Origin: Streptomyces fagopyri
GTDB taxonomy: Bacteria; Actinomycetota; Actinomycetes; Streptomycetales; Streptomycetaceae
DNA length: 64,000 nt
Reading direction: 5' to 3'
Assembly: GCF_009498275.1 (NCBI RefSeq)
Contig: NZ_CP045643.1
Location: forward strand, 1,054,001 to 1,118,000
Shown: piece after piece, positions 53,483 to 61,453 of the stretch
Numbering within the stretch: position 1 is the stretch's first letter
Layout of the letters: each line of letters starts with the position of its first letter
The notes under the pieces: model-generated
Databases searched by the model: none
What the model was told of the DNA's origin: nothing
What the model saw: the letters and a program-made list of their open reading frames with translations, nothing else
Position numbers and translations under genes: made by a program

Positions 53483-54700
53483 ATGATCAAGCCCTCCCCC
53501 GCCTCGGCGCCGGCGCGGCGGGTCCCGGTCGTCGTCATCGGCGCGGGGCCCGCCGGACTCACCGTCGCGAACGTCCTGCGGGCGGCGGGCGTCGGCTGTG
53601 TGGTCCTGGAGACCGAGAGCCGGGCGTTCGTCGAGCGGCGGCCCCGCGCCGGGTTCATCGAGGAGTGGGCGGTACGGGCGCTGCGCGAGCGGGGGCTCGC
53701 GGACCGGCTTGTGGAGCGGGCGCAGGCGCACAGCGCGTGCGAGTTCCGCGTCGACGGCGCACGTCATCGCTTCCGGTACGCCGAGCTGACCGGGGAGCGG
53801 CACTTCGTCTATCCGCAGCCGCTGCTGGTGACCGATCTGGTGCGCGAGTACGCCGACGTGCGGGGCGGCGACATCCGTTTCGGGGTACGGGACGTGGCCC
53901 TGCACGGTCTCGACGGCGACCGGCCCTCGGTGCTGTACACGGATCCGGCCACGGGCGACCGGCGGCGTGTCGACTGCGAGTTCGTGGCCGGCTGCGACGG
54001 AGCTCGCGGAGTGACCCGCTCCTGTGTGACGCCCGGTCGGGGCACCGTCGCCCGTCACGACTACGGTGTCGGCTGGCTGGCGCTGCTGGCCGAGGCGCCG
54101 CCGTCCAGCGACTGCGTCGTCTTCGGCGTCCACCCCCGGGGGTTCGCCGCTCATATGGCCCGCGGTCCGGAGGTCACCCGCTACTACCTGGAGGTGGCAC
54201 CGGGTGAGGATCCGGAGCGCTGGTCGCACGACCGCGTGTGGTCGGAGCTGCACGCCCGGCTGGCGGTGGCCGGGGCACCGGCGCTGACCGAGGGGCGGCT
54301 GATCGAGAAGCGCGTGCTCGACATGCACAGCTACGTCGTGGAACCGATGACGTACGGACGGCTGTTCCTGGCGGGCGACTCCGCCCACCTCGTGGCGCCG
54401 ATCGCCGCGAAGGGCATGAACCTCGCCCTGCACGACGCCCTGCTGCTGGCGGACGCCCTCGTCGCGTACCGCGGCACGGGGGACGACCGCGGGCTGCGCG
54501 ACTACTCGGCGGCCTGTCTGCGGCGGGTCTGGGAGTACCAGGAATTCTCGCAGTGGCTGGCCGAGTTGCTGCACGGACCGTCCTCAGGCGATCCCTTCCG
54601 GGCCGGTTCCGCGCGCGCCCGGCTGCGGCGGATCCTGGAATCCCCCGCCGCGGCGGCCACTTTCGCCGCGTCGTACATCGGCAAGGACACGGCGAGCTGA
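53483..54700 (+). CDS. pobA: FAD-dependent aromatic hydroxylase, 4-hydroxybenzoate 3-monooxygenase-like
   Basis: 405 residues. Class A flavoprotein monooxygenase: VVVIGAGPAGLTVANVLRAAGVGCVVLE, ERRPRAGFIEEWAVRALRERGL, FVAGCDGARGVTRS and GRLFLAGDSAHLVAPIAAKGMNLALHDALLL follow PobA closely, including the short gap between domains. It hydroxylates 4-hydroxybenzoate to protocatechuate with NAD(P)H and O2. Specificity is inferred from overall likeness; a related phenolic acid is possible. No protocatechuate genes are adjacent. Confidence 0.8.
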   Translation: MIKPSPASAPARRVPVVVIGAGPAGLTVANVLRAAGVGCVVLETESRAFVERRPRAGFIEEWAVRALRERGLADRLVERAQAHSACEFRVDGARHRFRYAELTGERHFVYPQPLLVTDLVREYADVRGGDIRFGVRDVALHGLDGDRPSVLYTDPATGDRRRVDCEFVAGCDGARGVTRSCVTPGRGTVARHDYGVGWLALLAEAPPSSDCVVFGVHPRGFAAHMARGPEVTRYYLEVAPGEDPERWSHDRVWSELHARLAVAGAPALTEGRLIEKRVLDMHSYVVEPMTYGRLFLAGDSAHLVAPIAAKGMNLALHDALLLADALVAYRGTGDDRGLRDYSAACLRRVWEYQEFSQWLAELLHGPSSGDPFRAGSARARLRRILESPAAAATFAASYIGKDTAS

Positions 54701-54908
54701 ACGGCCGCCGGGGGCCGGACGGGGGCTCGGCGGCCCCGCGGGAGGGCGCGCTCGCGGGAGGGCGCGCCCGAACTGTTCGTACATGTGCGCTACATGAAAG
54801 AAATTCAGGAAAAACAGGACCCCGGAACCGTCCGCCGTTGAACACCCACCGTCACACCCGCCGTACCAACGGGAAAGGTGAGTGCCCGGTGTGCAGTGAG
54901 GGATGGCC

Positions 54909-56546
54909 ATGATCAAGGTGCAAGTCTCCACGGACGAGCCGGTCGCGGGAAGATACCGGCTCCTGGAGGTCGTCCACCAGGAGGAGGGACGCGACGGCTG
55001 GAACGGCCAGGACGTCGAGTCCCGGCGGCTCGTGACCCTGACGCGGTCCCGGCGCCCCGACCATCTGCGCGAGGAGGCCGGGCTGCGCACCGCCGTGCGG
55101 ATCACCCGCGAGTCCGAGGCGCTGGGTCTGATCTGCCCCGGGCGGGTGGCCGTCGTCGTCGACGTCGTCGAGGACGACGATTTCCTGTGGACGGTCACCG
55201 CGCGGCAGGCGGGCGTCCCTCTGACCGCACTCCTCGGGCACGGCCCCGTCGACCACGTCAGGACGGCCCGCATCGGGCTCGATCTGCTCGATGTCCTGGG
55301 CGCCGCGCATCAGGAGGGTTTCACGCACGGCGACCTGAGTCCCGGTCAGGTGTGGGTGGAGGAGTTCGGCGGGATCTCGGTGGGCGGGTTCGGGCTGATG
55401 GGAGCCGCCGGCTCGCCCCGCGTCACGGCGCCCTCGTACGCCTCCCCCGAACAGGTCCGCGGTGAGGGCGGCGGACCGGCCACCGATCTGTGGGCGCTGG
55501 GCGCGCTCATGTACGAGTTGGTCGAGGGCCGTCCGGTCATCCGGGACCGGGGCAGTCTCGAGGCGACGTTCCGTGCCGTGGAGCGGCTGCCCGTCCGGGC
55601 TCCGCTGAACGCCGGGCCGCTCGGTCCGGCCATCCAGGGGCTCCTGCGCCGGGATCCGGTGGAGCGGGTGCCCGAGTCGGTCGTACGGGAGGCGCTCACC
55701 CGCATCCTCAGGACGGAGCTCGACGACATGGAACCGGCCGGGACGCCGCCGCTGTTCGAGGAGTCCGGCCTCGCCGCGCCGGGTCCCGGGCGGACGCGCG
55801 GCGGACGATCCGTCAGCCGGCCGGTGTTGCTGGCCGGGGCACTGGCCGTGACGGTCGTCTGCTTCGCCGGTCTCGCCGCCGCGGGCGGCCTGTCCGAGCG
55901 CGACACGTCCGCGTCGGGCCCCGCGCCCTCCCCTTCCGCCCCCGGCCGGCCGACGGCCTCCCCCGCCGCCACCGCCGGCGGCACGGACCCCCGGGAAACC
56001 CCCTCGTCCCCGGCGTCCCGCTCCTCGTCCCCGTCCGCCTCCCTCTCCCCTTCCCCGTCCCGCACCGCCCGGGAGGATCCGCCGGCCGGCTTCTTCCGGT
56101 TCACCGCGCCCCAGGGCTTCGGCGTCGACCTCCCCCAGGGCTGGGCGCCCCTGCGGACCGAGCGGTCCGACGACCTGTCCTACCGTGTCCTGCTCGGCGC
56201 GAGCGGCGACCCGCGCACCCTGACCGTCACCTACAGCACCCGGCTGGCCTCCGACCCCGTCGCGGTCTGGACCGAGGTCGACACCTCTCTGCGGGACGAC
56301 TCCATCGACTACGCCCGGGTGGGTGGCATCCGTTCCGTCGACTATCGCGGCTACCGGGGCGCGGACATGGAGTGGCTCTCCACGTCGGACGGGGTCCGTG
56401 AGCACACGTTCGGGCGCGGCTTCCTCGTCGGCGACACGCGCGGGTTCTCCCTGCGGTGGACGACCCCGGCGGACGACTGGGACTCGGCCGCCAACCGGCG
56501 GGCACTGGACACGTTCCTGCGGACGTTCACGTACACGTCGGGATGA
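54909..56546 (+). CDS. Membrane-anchored pseudokinase with extracytoplasmic C-terminal domain
   Basis: 545 residues from the ATG at 54909 (GAGG 7 nt upstream; an ATG at 54903 is too close to it). The N-terminal part (10-265) follows the Ser/Thr kinase fold (AAHQEGFTHGDLSPGQVWV, APSYASPEQVRG, ATDLWALGALMYELVEG). The ATP-anchoring lysine is missing (LVTLTRS), HRD is HGD (140-142) and DFG is GGFG (159-162), so catalysis is doubtful. A transmembrane helix (305-327), a Ser/Pro-rich stalk (335-395) and a beta-rich domain (400-545, FRFTAPQGFGVDLPQGWAPL) follow. It is probably a scaffold sensing the cell surface. Confidence 0.82.
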   Translation: MIKVQVSTDEPVAGRYRLLEVVHQEEGRDGWNGQDVESRRLVTLTRSRRPDHLREEAGLRTAVRITRESEALGLICPGRVAVVVDVVEDDDFLWTVTARQAGVPLTALLGHGPVDHVRTARIGLDLLDVLGAAHQEGFTHGDLSPGQVWVEEFGGISVGGFGLMGAAGSPRVTAPSYASPEQVRGEGGGPATDLWALGALMYELVEGRPVIRDRGSLEATFRAVERLPVRAPLNAGPLGPAIQGLLRRDPVERVPESVVREALTRILRTELDDMEPAGTPPLFEESGLAAPGPGRTRGGRSVSRPVLLAGALAVTVVCFAGLAAAGGLSERDTSASGPAPSPSAPGRPTASPAATAGGTDPRETPSSPASRSSSPSASLSPSPSRTAREDPPAGFFRFTAPQGFGVDLPQGWAPLRTERSDDLSYRVLLGASGDPRTLTVTYSTRLASDPVAVWTEVDTSLRDDSIDYARVGGIRSVDYRGYRGADMEWLSTSDGVREHTFGRGFLVGDTRGFSLRWTTPADDWDSAANRRALDTFLRTFTYTSG

Positions 56547-56714
56547 TCCCGGACGGCCACGGCCGGCCCGCCGGGTCCGTGCCCCGTCGTACGCCCGGCC
56601 CCCGGTCCGGTCCGTCGCCGGATCCTCCGTCCGGTCCGTCGCCTGATCCCCCTCCGGTCCGCCGCCCGGTCCCGTGCCGCCCTCACCCGGCACGCGGGTG
56701 TGGGGCGCCCGTGG

Positions 56715-57656
56715 TCAGCGGCGGTCGGCCGGTCTTCGCCGGGAGAGCCACAGGGCGACCGCATCGGAGATGGGCTGGCCGGTCTCCAGCTCGATGAAGC
56801 CGAACTGCCCGCCCTGGTTGCCTTCCAGGAACCACCACACTCCTTCCTCGTCCTCGGCGAAGTCGAAGGCCGCGTAGGCGAGTTCGGTGAAGGCCGTGTA
56901 CTCCTGGACCGAACGGGCGATGCGCCCCGGTACCGCGACGGGCTCCCAGGCGTGCCCGGTCTCACCGAAGCGTCCGTCGACCTGGCCCGCCACGGCGGTC
57001 TTACGCGCACCGAAGAGACGGTCCCCTATGCAGGTGAGCCGGATGTCCGCGCGCTTGGGAATGTACTGCTGAAGCAGCGCGGGTCCGGCCGCCACACCGG
57101 AGAAGTCCGCGTCGGGGCCGATCAGGGTGGTGGGCAGCGCCACCGGAGGTTCGCCGGGCGGTGGCCCGGAGGCGGACTTGACCACCACCTGCCGGTACTC
57201 CTCGACGAACTGCTGCGCCACCCGCGGCGCGGTCGTGATGACGGTCGGCGGCACCGCGAACCCGCTGCTGTGCGCCACCCTCAGCTGCCAGGGCTTGTGC
57301 CGGGCCTGCTCGGCCCGGCGCGGGTGGTTCATCCAGCGGGTCGGGGCGGAGTAGAGCATCCCGAACAACGCCTGCCGGGTCTCCGCGGTCAGCCAGGGCG
57401 AGGGCTCCGGAGCGTGCGCCGCGGGCTCCCCCGGACGGCGCACCCACACGGACCGCAGGCCGCCCATGCTGAGCACATGGCCGTTGACCGAGAGGTAACC
57501 GTCGAAGTCGCCGTGCGCGTAGTCCGCGGACAGGACGGCCCTGCCCGGCACGTCGGCGGGGTCCAGGCGCACCATGGGCACGCCCTGTTCGTGCAGCCTG
57601 GCCACGACCATGTCGGCGGTGACGTCCTGCTCCGCCGTGAGAATCAGTACCGTCAT
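56715..57656 (-). CDS. tgmB: ATP-grasp ligase of the RiPP (graspetide) class
   Basis: 313 residues. ATP-grasp peptide maturase resembling MvdD/TgmB: MTVLILTAEQDVTADMVVARL start, SVWVRRPGE, QLRVAHSSGFAVPPTVITTAP, VVVKSASG, LLQQYIPKRADIRLTCIGDRLFGAR, AYAAFDFAEDEEGVWWFLEGNQGGQFGFIE. These enzymes use ATP to form ester or amide links between side chains of a precursor peptide. The precursor gene lies 15 bp upstream. No ribosome-binding site is visible; translation may be coupled. Confidence 0.92.
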   Translation of the reverse strand: MTVLILTAEQDVTADMVVARLHEQGVPMVRLDPADVPGRAVLSADYAHGDFDGYLSVNGHVLSMGGLRSVWVRRPGEPAAHAPEPSPWLTAETRQALFGMLYSAPTRWMNHPRRAEQARHKPWQLRVAHSSGFAVPPTVITTAPRVAQQFVEEYRQVVVKSASGPPPGEPPVALPTTLIGPDADFSGVAAGPALLQQYIPKRADIRLTCIGDRLFGARKTAVAGQVDGRFGETGHAWEPVAVPGRIARSVQEYTAFTELAYAAFDFAEDEEGVWWFLEGNQGGQFGFIELETGQPISDAVALWLSRRRPADRR

Positions 57657-57671
57657 CGGGCTGGGTGGCCG

Positions 57672-57863
57672 TCAGTCGTCGAAGTGCGTCTGGGAACCGG
57701 CGGTGGATGTCGTCGTACCGGTCGCCATCAGGAGAGCGCGGTCGCTGACGGCCGGCCGGCCGTCCGGCAGCACGTTCAGTTGCAGGGACACGTCGAAGTG
57801 GTACGGGGGTACAGCGGCCGAGTGCCCTGTGGGCAAGGCGTAGTTGAGGGTGAACGGTCGCAC
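57672..57863 (-). CDS. tgmA: ATP-grasp target RiPP precursor peptide
   Basis: 63 residues from a GTG at 57863 with GGAGG 7 nt upstream. Leader MRPFTLNYA... and LQLNVLPDGRPAVSD are hallmarks of the GRASP-target RiPP family. The core end TTTSTAGSQTHFDD supplies Thr/Ser donors and Asp acceptors for cross-linking by the adjacent ligase. An ester-linked macrocyclic peptide is expected. The O-methyltransferase often paired with such genes (TgmC) is not found next to them. Confidence 0.93.
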   Translation of the reverse strand: MRPFTLNYALPTGHSAAVPPYHFDVSLQLNVLPDGRPAVSDRALLMATGTTTSTAGSQTHFDD

Positions 57864-57911
57864 GATGGATCCTCCCGCCGGTCTCACGATGCACTGCCCC
57901 CTCCCCTACGT

Positions 57912-57936
57912 GTGATGACTGTAAGGAATTCATCAC
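57912..57936. promoter_or_regulatory. GTGATGA-11-TCATCAC inverted repeat upstream of tgmA
   Basis: A perfect 7-bp inverted repeat with 11-bp spacer lies between tgmA and the divergent gene at 58091, in an AT-rich stretch (57905-58085). TACAGT on the minus strand (57918-57923) is a possible -10 box inside it. It may be the operator of either gene. Confidence 0.6.
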
Positions 57937-58090
57937 TTTGCGCCACATCGGGGTGAACAGCGTCACATCGCGTCGTTTCAGGCTTACTTGATTCCGTTGT
58001 TGCTTGTGTGTCTGCTTGATCCGGCCAAACCTACGGCCAAAGCTTCATTCTCTGTGATCTTAACTCCGCACTTACCTTGGAGAGTTCCCG

Positions 58091-59200
58091 GTGACCGCAT
58101 CCTTCGTCCCCACCGCAGAATCCGCCGCACGCCCCGACACGCGGGACGCCCTTTCGCACGACGTGCAGAACACGCACGACATGCAGGACGCTCGGGACGC
58201 CGTCGCCGTTTCACCTGACGCACAGGACGCCGTCTCCCGTGACGCGCGCGACTTCGGGGCCTACGCGCGCACCGGCGGCTGGGCCTTCGCCCTGAAGGTG
58301 GCGCGCAGTGTGCGTCCCGGCGGGCAGTCCGCCGGTGAGACCCCCAAGGTGTCCGCGAAGGAGTTCGCCGGGCTGGCCGCCTGCTCACCCGAGCGGGTCA
58401 TGCGCTACTACAAGGCGTGGGACAAGGCCGCGGACGACGGTCTCGTCCCGCACTTCGAGGTTCTCGTCCCGGGCGAGGAGATCGAACTGCCGGGCGTGGA
58501 CGCGTGGTTGACGTACTATTCCGCACGCTCCAGCGCGTCCTCCGAACGGGGAAGCGCCATCGCCGAGGCGGCGCAGGCCGAGGGCATCCGCCCCACCAAG
58601 GCGCTGGAGGTGGCCGAGAATCCCACCGCGCTGCGGGCCGCGATCCTCGCCGACCCGTCAACGGCGCAGGCGGCCCGGACCGCGCTCCTGGACCGGGTGA
58701 AGGAAGACCCGGCGCTCCAGGCCGAGTTGGCTCGCGACATCGCGCGCACCGACGAGTTGAAGAAGGCGGTGGCCACCGAGACCAGGGCGGCCGACCGGAT
58801 CGGCTACGTCCGCCAGATCGCCGAGAAGGGGCAGATCAGGACACCGGCGGGGCAGACCCTCGACGCCCCGGCCGAGCTCCGCTCGGAGGCCGAGCGCCAT
58901 CTGTCGCTCCTCGACGAGCTGGACGAGGGCGAGGGCACGGGCGAGTGGGCGGCCGAGGCCTACGACACGATGAAGGGCCTGGTCGTCGAGACCGTCGAGG
59001 CGGATCCCGAACTGCGGGTCCAGGAACGCCGTACGAAGTTCTACAGCAGTCTGCAGCGGGCCACGAAGGTCTTCGAGGAGCTGACCTTCGACGACGCCGA
59101 CGACATCTACGAGGACGACATGGTGCAGCGCCTGGAGGAGCTCCAGCAGGCGATCGGCGTCTGCATCACGGCACTTCGGGGCGCGGCACCGCGGGAGTGA
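58091..59200 (+). CDS. Unrecognised protein, partly ParB/regulator-like
   Basis: 369 residues from a GTG preceded by TTGGAGAG. The first 55 residues are acidic and low in complexity (repeated DA.D, VSPDAQDAVSRDARD). Residues 55-135 may contain a helix-turn-helix (SAKEFAGLAACSPERVMRYYKAWDKA). Residues 150-240 are predicted helical and charged (RPTKALEVAENPTALRAAILADPSTAQAARTALLDRVKEDPALQAEL), and the C-terminal 130 are acidic helices. No family could be named with confidence. It is divergent from tgmA over a 227-bp AT-rich gap, so it may be involved with the RiPP locus or independent. Confidence 0.75.
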   Translation: MTASFVPTAESAARPDTRDALSHDVQNTHDMQDARDAVAVSPDAQDAVSRDARDFGAYARTGGWAFALKVARSVRPGGQSAGETPKVSAKEFAGLAACSPERVMRYYKAWDKAADDGLVPHFEVLVPGEEIELPGVDAWLTYYSARSSASSERGSAIAEAAQAEGIRPTKALEVAENPTALRAAILADPSTAQAARTALLDRVKEDPALQAELARDIARTDELKKAVATETRAADRIGYVRQIAEKGQIRTPAGQTLDAPAELRSEAERHLSLLDELDEGEGTGEWAAEAYDTMKGLVVETVEADPELRVQERRTKFYSSLQRATKVFEELTFDDADDIYEDDMVQRLEELQQAIGVCITALRGAAPRE

Positions 59201-59246
59201 CCCGAGCCGGCGCCGGAGACGGCACCGGTTACGGCGGCGGCGCGGA

Positions 59247-60419
59247 TCAGGACGCGGTCCCCGGCCGGCCCGGCTGGTCCTGGACGAGGTAGTGCGTCAT
59301 GCGGTCGACGAGGGGGCGCGGCGCGTCCGGCCGGAAGCAGAGGTCGAGGTTGTCCGCGGACTCGGCCGCCGCCGCCCCGCTGCGGACGAAGAGCGCCTCC
59401 TCGTACACCTTCAGCGCCTTCTCGACGTCGCCCCGGTGGGCGGCGATGGCCGTCGCGAGTTCGGCGCCGTCGAGCATGGCGAGGTTGGCGCCCTCGCCGG
59501 CGAAGGGGGACATCAGGTGCGCGGCGTCGCCGAGCAGGGTGACGCCCGGCGTACGGTCCCAGCGGTGGCCGACCGGCAGCGCGTGGACGGGCCGGGGCAC
59601 CAGCTCTCCGTCCGCGTCGGCGACCAGCCCGCGCAGCCGCTCGTCCCAGTCGGGGAAGTGCTCCAGCAGGGCCGCCTTCGCCGCCGCCGTCGCCGTGAAG
59701 TCGACGGGGCCGGAGGTGGCCCAGTCGGCGGGCGTCCGCAGGGCGGCGTACACGTGCAGCGAGCCGTCGGGATCACGGTGGGCGAGGAAGCCCTTGCCGT
59801 CGCCGAGGGCGAACATCAGGCCTTGGCCGACGAGGGCGGCGCCCGCCGGGTGCCGGGTGTCGGCGTCGTCGAGGTGCGCCTCGACGAAGGAGAGGCCCGA
59901 GTAGACCGGGGTGGCGTCCGAGACCAGTGGGCGCACCTTCGACCAGGCGCCGTCCGCGCCGATCAGTACATCGGCGGTGAACGTCTCCCCGTCGGCGAGT
60001 GTCACCTCGTGCCGGCCGTCGTCCAGGGTCCGTACGGCGGTGACCCTGGCGCCCCAGCGGACGGTGCCCGGGGGCAGTGAGCCGAGCAGGAGGTCGCGCA
60101 GCGCGCCTCGCTTGACCTCGGGCCGGCCTCCGCCCTCGCCGTCGTTCTCCATGTGGACGACGGCCGCCTTGTCGAGGATGCGCATGGCCTCGCCGCCGGC
60201 GTGGATGAGTTCACGGAAGGCGTCGTGGAGGCCGGCGGCACGCAGCGCGGCCTGTCCGGATTCCTCGTGCATGTCCAGCATGCCGCCCTGCGCGCGGGCG
60301 GTGGGCGAGGCGTCGAGGTCGAAGACCGCGGCCTCGATGCCGCTCCGGTGCAGCACGCGGGCCAGGGTGAGGCCGCCGAGACCGGCGCCCACAACGGCGA
60401 TGGGGTGATGGATCGACAT
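59247..60419 (-). CDS. TetX-like FAD-dependent monooxygenase
   Basis: 390 residues; GGAG precedes the ATG at 60419. Class A flavoprotein hydroxylase: IAVVGAGLGGLTLARVLHRSGI, GGMLDMHEESGQAALRAAGL (characteristic of TetX and relatives), DVLIGADGAWSKVRPLVSD and GVTLLGDAAHLMSPFAGEGANLAMLDGAELA. It could hydroxylate a tetracycline-like or other polycyclic compound. Encoded 4 bp after tetR on the same strand, so the TetR protein probably controls it and responds to its substrate. Confidence 0.88.
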   Translation of the reverse strand: MSIHHPIAVVGAGLGGLTLARVLHRSGIEAAVFDLDASPTARAQGGMLDMHEESGQAALRAAGLHDAFRELIHAGGEAMRILDKAAVVHMENDGEGGGRPEVKRGALRDLLLGSLPPGTVRWGARVTAVRTLDDGRHEVTLADGETFTADVLIGADGAWSKVRPLVSDATPVYSGLSFVEAHLDDADTRHPAGAALVGQGLMFALGDGKGFLAHRDPDGSLHVYAALRTPADWATSGPVDFTATAAAKAALLEHFPDWDERLRGLVADADGELVPRPVHALPVGHRWDRTPGVTLLGDAAHLMSPFAGEGANLAMLDGAELATAIAAHRGDVEKALKVYEEALFVRSGAAAAESADNLDLCFRPDAPRPLVDRMTHYLVQDQPGRPGTAS

Positions 60420-60423
60420 GTCG

Positions 60424-61152
60424 CTACTCCTTCGGGAGGGTCGGCCGGGACGTGTCGGACGTCCCGTGCCTCGGGGTGTGCAGGATTCCGCTGATCAGCA
60501 CCTGGAAGCCCCAGTGCATACGGGCCTCACCCGGCCCCGAGAGCAGTTCGGCGCCGGCGGCGGTGACGTGCGGATGCCGTTCGCCCGAGGCGCCGTGCAG
60601 TGCGGTGGCGAGAGCGGCCCATTCACCCTCGGCGTCGGCGGGGTCCTTCTCGCCGGGAGCGTGTTCGGCGGCCGTCGCGGTGGCGAACTGCAGCAGCAGA
60701 TCCACCGCCCAGGCCGCTCGCTCCCGGGGGATGCCGCCCTCGCTCATCAGGGAGAGCAGTGCGTCCAGCAGGTCCAGGTAGCGGTCGCCGAACGGGCGGG
60801 ACACCAGGGCCGAGCGCGCCAGGCCCGGGTGCTCGAACAGGACGGCCGTGTAGGAGGTCAGCACCTGGACGAGCCGGTCGCGCCAGTCGCCGTCCACGCG
60901 GGCCGGGCCGAGGTCGACGGCGCCGAGGAGCTCGTCGAGCACGGCCGCGTGCAGTTCCGCGGTGTTGCGCACGTAGACGTAGAGCGAGGCCGGGCCGGTG
61001 TCGAGCTCCTGTGCCAGGCGGCGCATGGTGACCCGTCGAAGGCCCTCGGCGCGCATCAGAGCGACGGCGGTCTCGACGATTCCTTCTCTGGTCAGGGCCG
61101 GTTTCGCCGGTCGCTCTCGACGGCTGGGGCGGGGTGCGGGGTGCGCTGTCAC
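60424..61152 (-). CDS. TetR family regulator of the monooxygenase
   Basis: 242 residues from a GTG at 61152. The helix-turn-helix is LTREGIVETAVALMRAEGLRRVTMRRLAQELDTGPASLYVYVRNTAELHAAVLDELL, close to the TetR class that controls drug-modifying or efflux genes; the C-terminal domain has WAVDLLLQFATATAAEHAP. The longer open frame upstream is not supported. The GTG lies 6 bp after a -10 box and there is no proper ribosome-binding site, so the mRNA is probably leaderless. It represses its own operon through the sites at 61164-61208. Confidence 0.87.
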   Translation of the reverse strand: MTAHPAPRPSRRERPAKPALTREGIVETAVALMRAEGLRRVTMRRLAQELDTGPASLYVYVRNTAELHAAVLDELLGAVDLGPARVDGDWRDRLVQVLTSYTAVLFEHPGLARSALVSRPFGDRYLDLLDALLSLMSEGGIPRERAAWAVDLLLQFATATAAEHAPGEKDPADAEGEWAALATALHGASGERHPHVTAAGAELLSGPGEARMHWGFQVLISGILHTPRHGTSDTSRPTLPKE

Positions 61153-61158
61153 CTCTCC

Positions 61159-61208
61159 AAGGTAACGAACATGTTCGTTGCGAACAAGTACGTGACGAAC
61201 ATGTTCGT
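61159..61208 (-). promoter_or_regulatory. TetR promoter with three operators spaced 15 bp
   Basis: On the minus strand TTGTTC (61182-61187), a 17-bp spacer and TACCTT (61159-61164) form a promoter whose start coincides with the GTG at 61152. Palindromes AACGAACATGTTCGTT (61164-61179) and ACGAACATGTTCGT (61195-61208) have centres 30 bp apart; a third site CGAACAAGTACG (61181-61192, 10 of 12 bases) sits exactly midway. The first overlaps the -10 region, the middle overlaps the -35 box. Confidence 0.85.
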
Positions 61209-61261
61209 GATTCTCGCGACCGCCGCCGCGCCGTACGGTCGCACTCGCGAACGGTCGACCG

Positions 61262-61317
61262 GACGAGAACGACGGAACGAGAACGACGGGACGAAAGCAG
61301 CGGGACGAGAACGACGG
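61262..61317. repeat. Four tandem copies of a 14-bp unit
   Basis: GACGAGAACGACGG at 61262-61275 recurs at 61276-61289 (one change), 61290-61303 (three changes) and 61304-61317 (identical). It lies in the 301-bp gap between tetR and the DUF2238 gene, which has no gene of its own. Function unknown; possible regulator binding or slippage. Confidence 0.8.
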
Positions 61318-61453
61318 GCCGGAGCTCGTCCGGGGTGGTGTCCGGGGCGCGTCCGGGGGGACCTCGTTCTCCCGCCCCGGTTGAGTAGGCGTACTCATGC
61401 CCTCGCTCCCCCGCTCCAGCACGATGGGTCGACCCGGACCAAGGAGCCCACCC

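Noticed and set aside
49771..53658. An open frame of nearly 1300 codons antisense to the rhamnosidase gene
   Set aside because: It is Arg/Pro/Gly-rich, has no family motifs and mirrors the GC-rich third positions of the real gene; the plus-strand protein has clear GH78 motifs.
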